A stretch of DNA of 64,000 nucleotides from Elusimicrobiota bacterium. Lineage in GTDB: Bacteria; Elusimicrobiota; Elusimicrobia; JACQPE01. The stretch lies in assembly GCA_016205025.1 (NCBI GenBank), contig JACQJO010000018.1, forward strand, positions 25,017-89,016, given 5' to 3'. The position numbers were made by a program, and so were the translations under genes. The notes beneath the pieces are model-generated. The model saw only the letters and a list, made by a program, of their open reading frames with translations. It made no database searches and was not told the DNA's origin. This document shows positions 18,000 through 26,465 of the stretch, piece after piece (position 1 is the stretch's first letter; each line of letters opens with the position of its first letter).

Positions 18000-18587
18000 T
18001 TGGGCAATCCTGGCCCTGAATATCACCTGACCCGTCATAATGCGGGATTCTTGCTGGCCGATCAGGTCTTAAAATCAGCCGAGCGCTCCGAAAAACAGAA
18101 GCTCTCTTCGCTGGATAAAATAGCCGATTGTTGGAGCGCGTGGATCGCTGATAAACCGGTTGCGGTGGTCAAACCCAAAACCTACATGAACAATTCCGGT
18201 CAAGCCGTCCGGCGTCTGATCGAACAGTTTTCGATTTCGGTAGAATCTCAATTAGTTGTGGCTTATGACGATCTGGACATTCCATTGGGCAGTGTGCGTT
18301 TAAGAGCCAAGGGTTCGGCTGGAACGCATAAAGGAATGGAATCGGTGGTGGCGGCGGTTGGGCATCAAAATTTTGCGCGTCTGCGCCTGGGAATCGGCCC
18401 GAAGCCAAGCTATCAGAACGCGGAGGATTTTGTGCTGAAAGAATTCGCAGCAGCCGAACGCTCTGCTGTGGCCGGGATGATGGACAAGGCGGCGCAAATG
18501 ATCGAGGCGGTCGCGCGCCATGGTTTGGAGTTGGCGATCAGCAAATATCAAGCCCTGATTTTTAAACAAGAGACTAAAACCGAATGA
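18000..18587 (+). CDS. pth: Peptidyl-tRNA hydrolase
   Basis: 195 aa from a TTG at 18000. Conserved: GNPGPEY with Asn, TRHNAGF with the catalytic His, and DDLDIP with the Asp. The usual first strand (MxLIVGLGNPG) would need residues upstream: the same frame reads FDYFFVTLGNPG without ATG, GTG or TTG before that TTG, so the real start may be ATC or ATA near 17958-17966. The GGHNG motif is GTHKG here, replacing a conserved Asn with Lys. It recycles peptidyl-tRNA; it follows rplY as in other bacteria. Confidence 0.9.
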   Translation: MGNPGPEYHLTRHNAGFLLADQVLKSAERSEKQKLSSLDKIADCWSAWIADKPVAVVKPKTYMNNSGQAVRRLIEQFSISVESQLVVAYDDLDIPLGSVRLRAKGSAGTHKGMESVVAAVGHQNFARLRLGIGPKPSYQNAEDFVLKEFAAAERSAVAGMMDKAAQMIEAVARHGLELAISKYQALIFKQETKTE

Positions 18588-18612
18588 CCTTCCTATTTTT
18601 GGAGGTTTAATC

Positions 18613-19845
18613 ATGAGACGGATTGTGTTTTTTAGTTCGTTGTGCGTTCCTCAAATAGCGGTTAAGTTGGCGGCTTTGGCCAGCGGGCACCACATCGAAA
18701 ATCCAGTTTGGTCTACTCTATTGGCCGGTTTGGCGGTGATTTCAGCCGCGACGCTTTTAGCCTGGGCGAGCGAACTGGCCGAGCAAGATTTTTCGCAAGG
18801 TCTGGCCCTGGCCTTCGTGGCGTTAGTCGCTGTTTTGCCGGAGTACGCCGTTGATCTTTATTTTGCCTGGAACGCCGGCGGGGATTTAAGTTATGCGCCT
18901 TATGCTGTCGCCAACATGACGGGAGCCAATCGAATGTTGATCGGCGTGGGCTGGAGCGCGATCAGCATCATTTATTATCTGCGGTCCGGCAATAAGTCCT
19001 TCACGGTTGACGCGGGACAGGTTTCGGCCATCTGGGCCTTGATCATCGCAACGACGATTTCTTTTGTCATTCCCATTTTCGGGCATGTCGGGCTTGGAGT
19101 GGGGCTTCTTTTGGTCGTCCTTTTCGGTTTTTATATGCGCGCCGCGGCCGGCCAGCATTCGGAAGAAAAATTGGCCGAGCCGTTCATCGAAAATTTAATG
19201 AGCCGGTATTCTCGGCCGCAGTTAAAGCGTTTATACAGAGCTCTTTTTATTTTTTCGGCCTTAACCATTCTGGCTTCGGCGGAATCCTTCGCGGAAGGCC
19301 TGTTGGCTTTGGGCAAGCAGTTCGGGGTCGAGGAATTTCTTTTGGTGCAGTGGCTGGCTCCCCTGGCTTCCGAAGCCCCGGAGCTCCTGGTGGCGCTCAT
19401 GTTCGCCTGGAGACTGCATCCCAGAGCTGGCTTGGGCACCTTGATCAGTTCCAAGGTCAACCAATGGACGCTGTTGGTGGGCATGATCCCCATGGTTTAC
19501 GGACTTTCCGTTTGGTGGCATGGCGACGCGGTCGCCCACTCGCCTTGGGCCATGCCACTGGACGCCCGGCAATCGGAGGAGCTTTTTTTGACCTCGGCCC
19601 AAAGCCTGTTCGCCACGATTCTTTTCTGCAACTTCAATTTTTCTCTGCTTGAAGCCAGCCTGCTTTTTGGTCTGTTTGCTTTGCAGCTGGCTTTCCCCGG
19701 GCAAACAATCCGGCTAATTTTTGGGTTTCTGTATTTGGCCTTGGCGTTCGGGTGGTTGATCTGGGATCGTAGAGCCAGGCGCAACCTCTGGAAGATTTTG
19801 TTTGAGCGTGCAACACCTAAAAATCACGAGGAACATCGAGAGTGA
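18613..19845 (+). CDS. Sodium/calcium exchanger-family membrane protein
   Basis: 410 aa, about 11 helices. The two inverted alpha-repeats of the CaCA family are recognisable: LALAFVALVAVLPEYAVDLY with YAVANMTGANRMLIGVGWS in the first half, and WLAPLASEAPELLVALMFAW with GTLISSKVNQWTLLVGMIP in the second. The acidic residues expected in the ion site (PEY, APELL) are present. The transported ion is unknown. A good GGAGG lies before the ATG. It precedes the nucleoside phosphorylases. Confidence 0.85.
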   Translation: MRRIVFFSSLCVPQIAVKLAALASGHHIENPVWSTLLAGLAVISAATLLAWASELAEQDFSQGLALAFVALVAVLPEYAVDLYFAWNAGGDLSYAPYAVANMTGANRMLIGVGWSAISIIYYLRSGNKSFTVDAGQVSAIWALIIATTISFVIPIFGHVGLGVGLLLVVLFGFYMRAAAGQHSEEKLAEPFIENLMSRYSRPQLKRLYRALFIFSALTILASAESFAEGLLALGKQFGVEEFLLVQWLAPLASEAPELLVALMFAWRLHPRAGLGTLISSKVNQWTLLVGMIPMVYGLSVWWHGDAVAHSPWAMPLDARQSEELFLTSAQSLFATILFCNFNFSLLEASLLFGLFALQLAFPGQTIRLIFGFLYLALAFGWLIWDRRARRNLWKILFERATPKNHEEHRE

Positions 19846-20588
19846 TCGGCCTTGTTTTGGGAAGCGGACTGGGCGCCGCCGTCCGCGCGGACCGCGCGGA
19901 CAAGGCCGTGGCCTTTGACGAGATTTTTGCCAGTGAAATCCGAGATAAGATTCCTCCCGCCGGGCATCAGCGGCGGTTGCTTGAAGCCACTTATAAAGGG
20001 AAAAAATTAGTCATTTTGCAGGGACGCCTTCATTATTACGAAGGTTTCCCCATGGATTTGGTGGTGGAGCCCATCCGGCATCTGCATCGTCTGGGGGTGA
20101 ACACCTTGATTCTGACTTTTGCCTGCGGCGCCATCAATCGTAAACTGCGAGTCCGGGATTTGGTTGTTTTAAAAGACCACGTTCATCTGCAGTCCGCCAA
20201 TCCCTTAAGAGGCACGACCCAGTTCGTGGACTGCACGCGGGTTTATGACGAAGGTTTGAGTTCGAAGTTGGTCAGGCTGGCCAAAAAACAGCATCTGCGC
20301 GTTTTTTCCGGGGTGTACGCTTCCACGGACGGTCCTACTTACGAAACCCCGGCCGAGGTCAAAGCATTCGGGCGGCTCGGAGCCGACGTGGTGGGCATGA
20401 GCGTCACGGCCGAAGCCTTGGTGGCCAAGTCCGTGGGCATGCGGATCGCGGCCGTGGGCTGGGTGAGCAATATGGCCAGCGGTGTCGTGCCGCAAAAAAA
20501 TTTATCCCACGAAGATGTTTTAGGTGAAAGCAAAAAAGTCAGCGGACCTTTTTCCCAATTTCTCCTTTCCTTTATTGAGAACCTTTAA
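19842..20588 (+). CDS. Purine-nucleoside phosphorylase, trimeric type
   Basis: 248 aa, GTG start overlapping the previous stop by 4 nt. Features of the PNP/MTAP (trimeric) family: IGLVLGSGLGA phosphate loop, GRLHYYEGFPM, and the base-binding stretch YASTDGPTYETPAEV with GADVVGMSVTAEALVA. It is shorter than the usual 270-280 residues, missing N-terminal helices. It phosphorolyses purine nucleosides; close specificity is not readable. Confidence 0.88.
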   Translation: MIGLVLGSGLGAAVRADRADKAVAFDEIFASEIRDKIPPAGHQRRLLEATYKGKKLVILQGRLHYYEGFPMDLVVEPIRHLHRLGVNTLILTFACGAINRKLRVRDLVVLKDHVHLQSANPLRGTTQFVDCTRVYDEGLSSKLVRLAKKQHLRVFSGVYASTDGPTYETPAEVKAFGRLGADVVGMSVTAEALVAKSVGMRIAAVGWVSNMASGVVPQKNLSHEDVLGESKKVSGPFSQFLLSFIENL

Positions 20589-21930
20589 ACCGGTCGAATA
20601 CCATCAGCTTATCGCGGCCAAAAAGGCGGGGCGATTCTTGAACCGCGATGAAATTTTTGGTTTTGCCGAAGCTGTTTTAAAAAATCGCTGGCCCGATTAT
20701 CAGGTGGCCGCTTTATTGATGGCGTTTCGGCTGGCCGGGCTCTCGCCGTCCGAGGTTTTGTGGTTGACCCAAGCCATGGCGCGGTATTCCGGCCGGTTGG
20801 CCGGATTTGGTTCCAGATTTACGGCGGATAAACATTCTTCCGGCGGCGTTGGAGACGGCATCAGCCTGGTTTTAGCTCCTTTGGCCGCCAGTCTGGGGCT
20901 TAATGTTCCGATGATGAGCGGGCGTTCCTTGGGACTCACCGGCGGAACGCTTGATAAATTGGAAGCCATCCCGGGTTTCAACGTCCAGTTGACGCCCGCG
21001 GCGATCACGCGCCAAGTCAAAAGACTCGGCTTGGCGATGTTCGGGCAGACCAAAGAACTGGCCGGCGTTGACAGGAAGCTCTACGCCCTGCGCGACGCCA
21101 TTGGGGCGGTGGACCACGCGGGATTGGTGACCGCCAGCATTGTTTCGAAGAAATTGATTGAGGGCCTGGACGCCATTGTTTTTGACGTGAAGTTCGGCCG
21201 CGGCGCCATTTTTAGCAGTGTTCAGGAAGCTCGAAATTTGGCCGGATCCCTGGCCGGAGTTTCCAAAAAATGCGGCTTGCGTGCCCGCGCGTTGGTGACT
21301 TTAATGGACGAACCCTTGGGCCGGGCGGTGGGCAACGCTTTGGAAATCCAGCAGGCCTGGGAGTTTTTGAACCCGGATTCCTTGATGCAAAAAAACGACT
21401 GGGAAGATGTCTGGGATTTTCGCGATCTCACCCTAGGACTGCTTCACGAGATGCTTTTATTGGCCGGCGTTTCCAGGGATCGGCGCGAAACGGAGTCTTA
21501 CGCCAAGCGCTCGCTCGGGTCCGGCGCGGCCTTAAGAAAGTTTCAGGAAATGCTCGAGGCCCAAGGTGTCAGCCCGACCGTGCCCCGAACTTTGCCCGGC
21601 CATCTGTCCCGGCCCAGTAAAAAGTTTTTTATCCGCGCTCCCAGAAACGGTTTTGTTTCTTTCATTGATGCTAGGGGAATAGCCATGGCCTGCCTTCATC
21701 TTGGAGCGCTGCGCCGGCGCCAGGAAGACGGGATTGATCACTCGGCCGGGATTTGGCTGGCCAAAAAGACGGGCGATAAAGTTAAGAAGGGCGATATTTT
21801 GGCCGAAATCCACGCGACGCGCGCGAGCAGGCAAGATTGTAAAATAGCTCTGGATTACGCTCTTGGGGCCTATCGGTTTTCCGGCCGGCCGCCTCGAAGA
21901 AGCGGCGTGATCCGGGAGATCATTCGATGA
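20575..21930 (+). CDS. Pyrimidine-nucleoside / thymidine phosphorylase
   Basis: About 451 aa from a TTG at 20575, which gives MRTFKPVEYHQLIAAKKAG, matching the usual N-terminus; an ATG at 20524 would overlap PNP by 65 nt. Family motifs: ADKHSSGGVGDGIS (phosphate), MMSGRSLGLTGGTLDKLE, and VSKKLIEGLDAIVFDVKFGRGA, split here as KKLIEGLDAIVFDVKFG. The C-terminal swivel domain has IHATRASRQD. It cleaves thymidine or uridine with phosphate. The usual symbols are deoA or pdp; I cannot tell which. Confidence 0.9.
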   Translation: MRTFKPVEYHQLIAAKKAGRFLNRDEIFGFAEAVLKNRWPDYQVAALLMAFRLAGLSPSEVLWLTQAMARYSGRLAGFGSRFTADKHSSGGVGDGISLVLAPLAASLGLNVPMMSGRSLGLTGGTLDKLEAIPGFNVQLTPAAITRQVKRLGLAMFGQTKELAGVDRKLYALRDAIGAVDHAGLVTASIVSKKLIEGLDAIVFDVKFGRGAIFSSVQEARNLAGSLAGVSKKCGLRARALVTLMDEPLGRAVGNALEIQQAWEFLNPDSLMQKNDWEDVWDFRDLTLGLLHEMLLLAGVSRDRRETESYAKRSLGSGAALRKFQEMLEAQGVSPTVPRTLPGHLSRPSKKFFIRAPRNGFVSFIDARGIAMACLHLGALRRRQEDGIDHSAGIWLAKKTGDKVKKGDILAEIHATRASRQDCKIALDYALGAYRFSGRPPRRSGVIREIIR

Positions 21931-22862
21931 AAACAGCGTTGGCTCGGATCGGCGTTATCGGCGGCAGCGGTCTCTATAATATGGAAGGCTGCCGCTTGAT
22001 CCGCGAGATCAGGGCGAAAACGCCTTTTGGCGAACCGTCGGATTCTATCGCGCTGGTGGACGTGGCCGGCGTGCCGGTCGCTTTTCTTCCCCGCCACGGC
22101 AAAGGCCATCGCATTTTGCCCACCGAGATCAATTTTCGCGCCAATATCTACGCGTTAAAGTCGCTCGGCGTCCGGCGATTGATCAGCGTCGGGGCCACGG
22201 GGTCTCTTCGGGAAGAGCTGGCTCCCATGGATTTGGTGGTTGCCGATCAATTGGTGGATAAAACTCGGCATCGGACTCAAACTTTTTTTGGCAGTGGAAT
22301 CGTGGCCCATGTTCAATTTGACAAGCCCTTTTGTTCCACCTTGCGCTCTTTATTAAGCAGTGAGGCCGGAGCATTAAACATCCGCCACCATGACAGCGGC
22401 GTTTATGTCTGCATGGAGGGCCCCGCTTTTTCCACCAAGGCCGAGTCCTTGGAGCATAAAAAATTGGGTTACTCCATCGTGGGCATGACCGCTTTGCCGG
22501 AGGCCAAATTGGCGCGGGAGGCCGAGATGTGTTTCGCCCTTTTGGCCTTCGTGACGGATTACGACTGCTGGAAAGACACCGAGGAGGCGGTCAACGCCAT
22601 GAAGGTTGTTGAGAATTTAAAACAGGGCGTCGGTTACGTGCAGAGAGTTTTGAAATCCGCCATTCCCAAGCTGGCCGCGGCGGGGGAAACATCATGCGGA
22701 TGTCAAAATGCCCTGGCCAGCGCGATTGTCACTGACTTCGCTTATATGAATAAAGCCACTGTTAAGAAGCTGGATCTTTTGGTGGGGAAATACCTAAAGA
22801 AAAAAGCTGGAAGTTGGAAGCAGGAAGTTGGAAGCAGGAAAAAAGCGGTCGTTTCTTCTTGA
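21927..22862 (+). CDS. mtnP: S-methyl-5'-thioadenosine phosphorylase-type enzyme
   Basis: 311 aa. Motifs: IGVIGGSGLYNMEG, LPRHGKGHRILPTEINFRANI (shown in part: RHGKGHRILPTEINFRAN), VYVCMEGPAFSTKAES and GMTALPEAKLAREAEM. Ser/Thr at the base site fits MTA rather than adenosine use. It overlaps the previous gene in an ATGA. The last 20 residues (KAGSWKQEVGSRKKAVVSS) are unlike the family and are translated from a four-unit heptamer array. Confidence 0.88.
   Translation: MKTALARIGVIGGSGLYNMEGCRLIREIRAKTPFGEPSDSIALVDVAGVPVAFLPRHGKGHRILPTEINFRANIYALKSLGVRRLISVGATGSLREELAPMDLVVADQLVDKTRHRTQTFFGSGIVAHVQFDKPFCSTLRSLLSSEAGALNIRHHDSGVYVCMEGPAFSTKAESLEHKKLGYSIVGMTALPEAKLAREAEMCFALLAFVTDYDCWKDTEEAVNAMKVVENLKQGVGYVQRVLKSAIPKLAAAGETSCGCQNALASAIVTDFAYMNKATVKKLDLLVGKYLKKKAGSWKQEVGSRKKAVVSS
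22809..22840. repeat. Single-arm four-unit heptamer array at a gene junction
   Basis: GGAAGTT GGAAGCA GGAAGTT GGAAGCA, plus GGAA. It forms the foreign C-terminal tail of mtnP, 20 nt before its stop, and ends just before the cdd start. I see no inverted second arm. Confidence 0.9.
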
Positions 22863-23281
22863 AAACAGCCAAACGCGTTAATCATCAGACCCAACCCAAG
22901 AGGCTTTTGGAGTTGGCCCGCAAAGCCTTGAGGCATTCCTACGCCCCTTACTCCAAGTTTCATGTGGGAGCTGCGGTTTTGGCATCCTCGGGCAAGGTCT
23001 ACGCGGGCGCCAACGTGGAGAACGCTTCCTATGGGCTTTGCATCTGCGCCGAGCGGGCCGCTATTTTTCAGGCGGTCAATGACGGCCAGAGCGAGATTTT
23101 AGCCGTCGCCATCGCGACCGACACCCCGGCCATCAAGAACCCCTGCGGCGCTTGCCTACAGGTGATTGCGGAGTTCGCCTCGGATCAAACCATGGTTTAT
23201 GTGACCGGAGCGAGCGGCCTTCCCCTGGGCCGATCCTGGAGAGAGTTTCTGCCCTTGGCTTTTAAGTTCTCCAAAAAGTAA
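22859..23281 (+). CDS. cdd: Cytidine deaminase
   Basis: About 140 aa from a TTG at 22859 that overlaps the mtnP stop; an ATG at 22814 lies inside the repeat array and would add a repeat-derived N-terminus. Zn-binding and catalytic motifs: CAERAAIF (Cys and Glu) and PCGACLQ (two Cys), plus NVENASYGLCICAERA. It deaminates cytidine, completing the salvage set. The next 354 bp have no gene. Confidence 0.92.
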   Translation: MKTAKRVNHQTQPKRLLELARKALRHSYAPYSKFHVGAAVLASSGKVYAGANVENASYGLCICAERAAIFQAVNDGQSEILAVAIATDTPAIKNPCGACLQVIAEFASDQTMVYVTGASGLPLGRSWREFLPLAFKFSKK

Positions 23282-23635
23282 CCCCAAAAAAATTGGGGAG
23301 AGCCCAAGGGCTCTCCCTCACCTGGCACCCCGTCAACAATTTCTTGGGGGCCTAACCAATTTTTAGGCCGGACATAAAATAGCGCAAGGGGGCTGTTAAA
23401 AATTTTTTGGGGAGTTTTTATTTTTAAGTTAATTTTTTAGCGAAAACAGATAAAAAACTTTAGTCCCTATTTTTCTCTAGGAGAAAAGTCCTTTTTTTCT
23501 GGGCCTTTCGGCCCCCCCCCAACCATAACCAAAGGCCCACGTCAGAAATCCTGGCTTCGTTTATACTACTGATCGTTGTGAGGGATAAAGAGGAGCGGCT
23601 GGTGAAGAAACAAAAAATCAGGAGGCAAAAAACCG
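23282..23635. other. Intergenic region with four hairpins
   Basis: No gene seen. It holds CCCCAA-A5-TTGGGG (23282-23298), overlapping a 10-bp hairpin (23296-23317); GGCCTAA-N7-TTAGGCC (23349-23369); TTTTCTC-TA-GGAGAAAA near 23470; and GGGCC-TTTC-GGCCC followed by a C tract (23501-23520). A TATACT near 23560 could be a -10 box for the following gene, but I see no -35 box. A strong AGGAGG lies just before 23636. Base composition is more AT-rich and homopolymeric than the flanks. Confidence 0.6.
23296..23317 (+). terminator. Hairpin after cdd, possible terminator
   Basis: Perfect 10-bp stem GGGAGAGCCC-AA-GGGCTCTCCC 15 nt after the cdd stop, closing the long plus-strand run. There is no T-tract, so intrinsic termination is uncertain; it may protect the 3' end instead. 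Confidence 0.5.
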
Positions 23636-24442
23636 ATGGCTAAAAACAAAAAGATAGCAGTACCTTTCATCCTCACGCTGGCTTTTTTGGGAACACAGGT
23701 TTCCCTGTTAAAAGCAGATGATCAAAATCAAGGAAGGAATCTTGATTGGTCTATTGACGGGGTTGTTGGCGTGGGTAAGTTCAACAGCCACAGTGTTATC
23801 CCTGCGGGAGCCAGGGCGCGTTTCGGCACCCAGCTTGATTCCAAGGGAACCGATAAATTTGGGACTCTGGCAGCGGAGCTTGGCGTTGTGTTTGCGGGGT
23901 TTAGTAAAGAGAAACATTTTGAGCCTGCTCCCGGCTGGAAAGTAAACGACGTTAACCACTGGAAACGCGTGCAGAGCTTTGTCGAAGATACGGGAGTTAC
24001 CAGAACGGTTACAGAAACCATTGCTGGGTCAGAAAATCTTAAAGTTTTTGACCTTGCCGGTGTTGACTACACAACGCCGCGACTGGGTCCCTTGGCTCTC
24101 CGGGTGGGATCACGATTTGCTTGGGTCAGTTATGATCCTACCTATGAGGTTTATAGGAAAACACAAAGGGACCAATACGGTAAGTATGTGGAACCAGTAA
24201 GAGATGAGTTGGCGGTGAGCAAAGAGCAATCAGGGTCGGTATTTCAGAAGCTAAGGCCGGCGGTGTACGCGGGTTTTGATGTTCTCGTATCGCGCAGTCA
24301 TAGAAGCACCGATGGTTATAACAGTTGGATACCAGGGGTCAATCTTGGCGTTCAATACGTTAAACATTTTCTTCATGACCCCCGCCTTGGGCGCTATAAC
24401 AGCTCGCTTCAGTTCAACATTTCCATAGGCGACAACAATTAA
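23636..24442 (+). CDS. Predicted outer-membrane beta-barrel, paralogue 1
   Basis: 268 aa with a signal peptide (KKIAVPFILTLAFLGTQVSL, cut near KADD). The mature part is beta-rich with alternating strands and ends in SLQFNISIGDNN, an aromatic/hydrophobic final strand. It is a tandem paralogue of the next gene: shared order is GARARFG/GAGAKFG, GTDKFGTLAAELG/GSGKYGALGVELS, DYTTPRLGPLALR/NYTTPRWKRLAVQ, RPAVYAGFDVLVSRS/QPAVHAGLDLMLVRS and FLHDPR/FLNDPR. Function unknown. An AGGAGG precedes the ATG. Confidence 0.7.
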   Translation: MAKNKKIAVPFILTLAFLGTQVSLLKADDQNQGRNLDWSIDGVVGVGKFNSHSVIPAGARARFGTQLDSKGTDKFGTLAAELGVVFAGFSKEKHFEPAPGWKVNDVNHWKRVQSFVEDTGVTRTVTETIAGSENLKVFDLAGVDYTTPRLGPLALRVGSRFAWVSYDPTYEVYRKTQRDQYGKYVEPVRDELAVSKEQSGSVFQKLRPAVYAGFDVLVSRSHRSTDGYNSWIPGVNLGVQYVKHFLHDPRLGRYNSSLQFNISIGDNN

Positions 24443-24463
24443 TTTTTTGGAGGTAAAAAAACT

Positions 24464-25288
24464 ATGAAAACCCAAAGAACAGCTCTGTTTCTTTTGGCAG
24501 GTTTTTTGGCGGCTCAAGGTGGGCCGGCTTGGGCTCGAGATTTCCAGTTCAACTTAGGGTTTATTCAGGGCGCCGGAGCAAAATTCGGCAGTTTTAAGGC
24601 GAACCCCAGCGGGTTTTTCGGAGCCCTAAATACCCCTCTTGGTTCCAAGGGTTCCGGAAAATACGGCGCCCTGGGAGTTGAATTGTCTTATCTTACTGGT
24701 CTGGATTATAGAGACGTTACGTTCGCATCCGAACCACCGGCAGGCTGGGAGATGTCCTCCGACCGGATGGTTCGCGTTTCGCACTCCACCTTTGACGCGG
24801 CTAAGGGAGTAACGCAGGAGGTCATTGAGAAGATTAAAGGGTCCGATCTTTTTGAATTTTACGACGCCGGGCGTTTCAATTACACCACGCCGCGCTGGAA
24901 GCGGCTGGCCGTGCAAGCGGGAGCCGGGCTTGGTTTTTTTCGCTACGACCCGTCTTATACAAGCGAGGTGGAAAGAACCACCAATCTCTACGAGCACTAT
25001 TTGAGCCCCACTGCCAACCGTATTATTCCCGTCAAGATTGACAGCAAAACGGAGACCGTGGCCAGCAATGAACCCAAGGGCGTGCCCTTAAGAAAATGGC
25101 AGCCGGCGGTTCATGCCGGTTTGGACCTTATGCTTGTGCGTTCATTTGGAGGCTGGTTTTCAGATGAATCAGGACAGCTCGGAGTTAATTTGTCTGTTAG
25201 GCTGACCAAATATTTTTTAAACGATCCGCGCTTCCAAGGCCGCAATACAGCTGTCTTGTTCGGCCTGTCCATCGGCAAGAACAATTAG
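24464..25288 (+). CDS. Predicted outer-membrane beta-barrel, paralogue 2
   Basis: 274 aa, signal peptide KTQRTALFLLAGFLAAQGG ending AWA. It shares its full-length pattern with paralogue 1 (YTTPRW, RYDPSY/SYDPTY, FLNDPRFQGRN, ending VLFGLSIGKNN). TTGGAGGT gives a good ribosome site. The 3' end overlaps the convergent vapC by 4 nt. Likely cotranscribed with paralogue 1. Confidence 0.7.
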   Translation: MKTQRTALFLLAGFLAAQGGPAWARDFQFNLGFIQGAGAKFGSFKANPSGFFGALNTPLGSKGSGKYGALGVELSYLTGLDYRDVTFASEPPAGWEMSSDRMVRVSHSTFDAAKGVTQEVIEKIKGSDLFEFYDAGRFNYTTPRWKRLAVQAGAGLGFFRYDPSYTSEVERTTNLYEHYLSPTANRIIPVKIDSKTETVASNEPKGVPLRKWQPAVHAGLDLMLVRSFGGWFSDESGQLGVNLSVRLTKYFLNDPRFQGRNTAVLFGLSIGKNN

Positions 25289-25656
25289 TTTTTGAGATAG
25301 ATCACTCGGGGAAAGTTCTTAAAATCGGCGTCGCTGGTAATAAGCGTGGCCCCATATGTCTGCGCGGTCGTATAAACGATGGCGTCAGCCATGGGAAGTC
25401 CTAAGGATAAACTTGTTTCCGCCGCCAAAATAGCGAGCTGATCGTCTAATGGGATTATGCGCGTTTTGCCCATTTCCGCGATGATAGCATCGGCGGCTTC
25501 TTCTGACGCGTCGCGCTTCAAGCGCTTGTAGACCTCATAAACAATGATGCTGGGGGTAACCACCCGCGATAAATTCTTTAAATGTGCCGCGTACCGGCCG
25601 GCCAGGGGGCCGTCAGTGGCAAATTCAATCCATCCGGAGGAATCAATGACCTTCAT
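25285..25656 (-). CDS. VapC-type PIN-domain toxin
   Basis: 123 aa. PIN-domain acidic residues: Asp in MKVIDSSGWIEF, Glu in SIIVYEVYKRL, Asp in GLPMADAIVYTTA and Asp in LITSDADFKNF. These RNases cleave tRNA or rRNA. It overlaps the antitoxin stop by 4 nt. Confidence 0.9.
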   Translation of the reverse strand: MKVIDSSGWIEFATDGPLAGRYAAHLKNLSRVVTPSIIVYEVYKRLKRDASEEAADAIIAEMGKTRIIPLDDQLAILAAETSLSLGLPMADAIVYTTAQTYGATLITSDADFKNFPRVIYLKN

Positions 25657-25865
25657 ACCGGCCGCTCATTTTTCTCTCTAAGCGGACCGTGTTTAATGCC
25701 GCGGGCAATCCCCCTAAGCTCGGACAGCGAACGCTCCGGCACTAAAGTAATAACGTTGCCTTTGATAAGAAACATCATCCTTTGCCCGCTGCGCAAATGC
25801 AGCCGTTGCCGGATGGCGCGCGGAATGACCAATTGGTACTTCGTGGATAATATAGCCTGCGTCAT
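25653..25865 (-). CDS. VapB-type antitoxin, AbrB fold
   Basis: 70 aa. An AbrB/SpoVT swapped-hairpin start: AILSTKYQLVIPRAIRQRLH, then LRSGQRMMFLIKGNVITLVP; the tail (GIARGIKHGPLREKN) would bind the toxin. It directly precedes the PIN toxin and probably represses the pair from the AT-rich region upstream. Confidence 0.88.
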   Translation of the reverse strand: MTQAILSTKYQLVIPRAIRQRLHLRSGQRMMFLIKGNVITLVPERSLSELRGIARGIKHGPLREKNERPV

Positions 25866-25940
25866 CAGTATCCCCCTATTTCTTACTTATATATAATCGA
25901 TCTATTGAAAGTATAACAGAAGTAACATTTGTTGTAAATA

Positions 25941-25954
25941 CTGCAAATTTGCAG
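25941..25954. promoter_or_regulatory. Perfect palindrome in the vapBC upstream region
   Basis: CTGCAAATTTGCAG, a 14-bp perfect palindrome in the AT-rich 25866-26073 gap. This gap has no gene; TATAAT-like boxes occur near 25890. It could be an operator for vapBC or the adjacent module, but distance (about 75 nt from vapB) makes this tentative. Confidence 0.35.
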
Positions 25955-26073
25955 GGTGCGGGGAAAACCCTAAAAATCCCAAAGCCTCTGATATAAGACA
26001 GCGGGGAAGTTATGGGGTGACAGGGTAGGATGGTGGCGGTCAGGTGAATTTTATTTTGTGTGTGTCGAGAAAT

Positions 26074-26163
26074 TCACGCGGGGAGAGGATCGGTGATATT
26101 TTTAGGAATACCTCCCCACAGATGGGAGATGAGGACGTTGGTATCTAGAACGACCCGTAGGGG
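26074..26163 (-). pseudogene. Remnant of a PIN-domain toxin
   Basis: Directly after the stop of the 70-aa antitoxin-like gene the minus strand reads PLRVVLDTNVLISHLWGG, then PKNITDPLPA and a TGA. RVVLDTNVLIS is the canonical first strand of PIN toxins with the catalytic Asp, but the remaining 100 or so residues are missing and no start codon fits. It looks like a truncated toxin left beside its antitoxin. Confidence 0.7.
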
Positions 26164-26164
26164 T

Positions 26165-26377
26165 TTAATGGGCAAGCTTGGCTCGGACCTTTTTTATGAG
26201 TTGATCCAGATTATGAGGGCCATAACCCGCTTGTTCTGCTTTGGCCTTGGCTTCTTTCGAGAAGGCGTCCCAGCGCTGGGCAAACTTCATTGGCTTGGTT
26301 TTTTCAAACCAAGCCACCATGGCTTTGAGAATTTCGCCTTTTTCGATCTGGTCAAAACTTACTTTTTCTGGTTCCAT
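26165..26377 (-). CDS. Small antitoxin-like protein beside a toxin remnant
   Basis: 70 aa, helical and charged: FDQIEKGEILKAMVAWFEKT, then KAEQAGYGPHNLDQLIKKVR. It stops 1 nt before the PIN remnant, in the usual antitoxin-toxin order. I infer an orphan antitoxin. The 88 nt between its start and the palindrome at 26466 hold nothing I recognise. Confidence 0.6.
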   Translation of the reverse strand: MEPEKVSFDQIEKGEILKAMVAWFEKTKPMKFAQRWDAFSKEAKAKAEQAGYGPHNLDQLIKKVRAKLAH

Positions 26378-26465
26378 GCTTTTAGTTTATCAGGTTTTTT
26401 CTTGGTTTGTCCATGTGTTTTTGCAGAGCCCGTGGGGCGCACCAATTGGCAAAGGATGGGCCTTT

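Noticed and set aside
23400..23630. Riboswitch before the barrel paralogues
   Set aside because: Several hairpins, but no known aptamer core (c-di-GMP, TPP, SAM, cobalamin) is recognisable.
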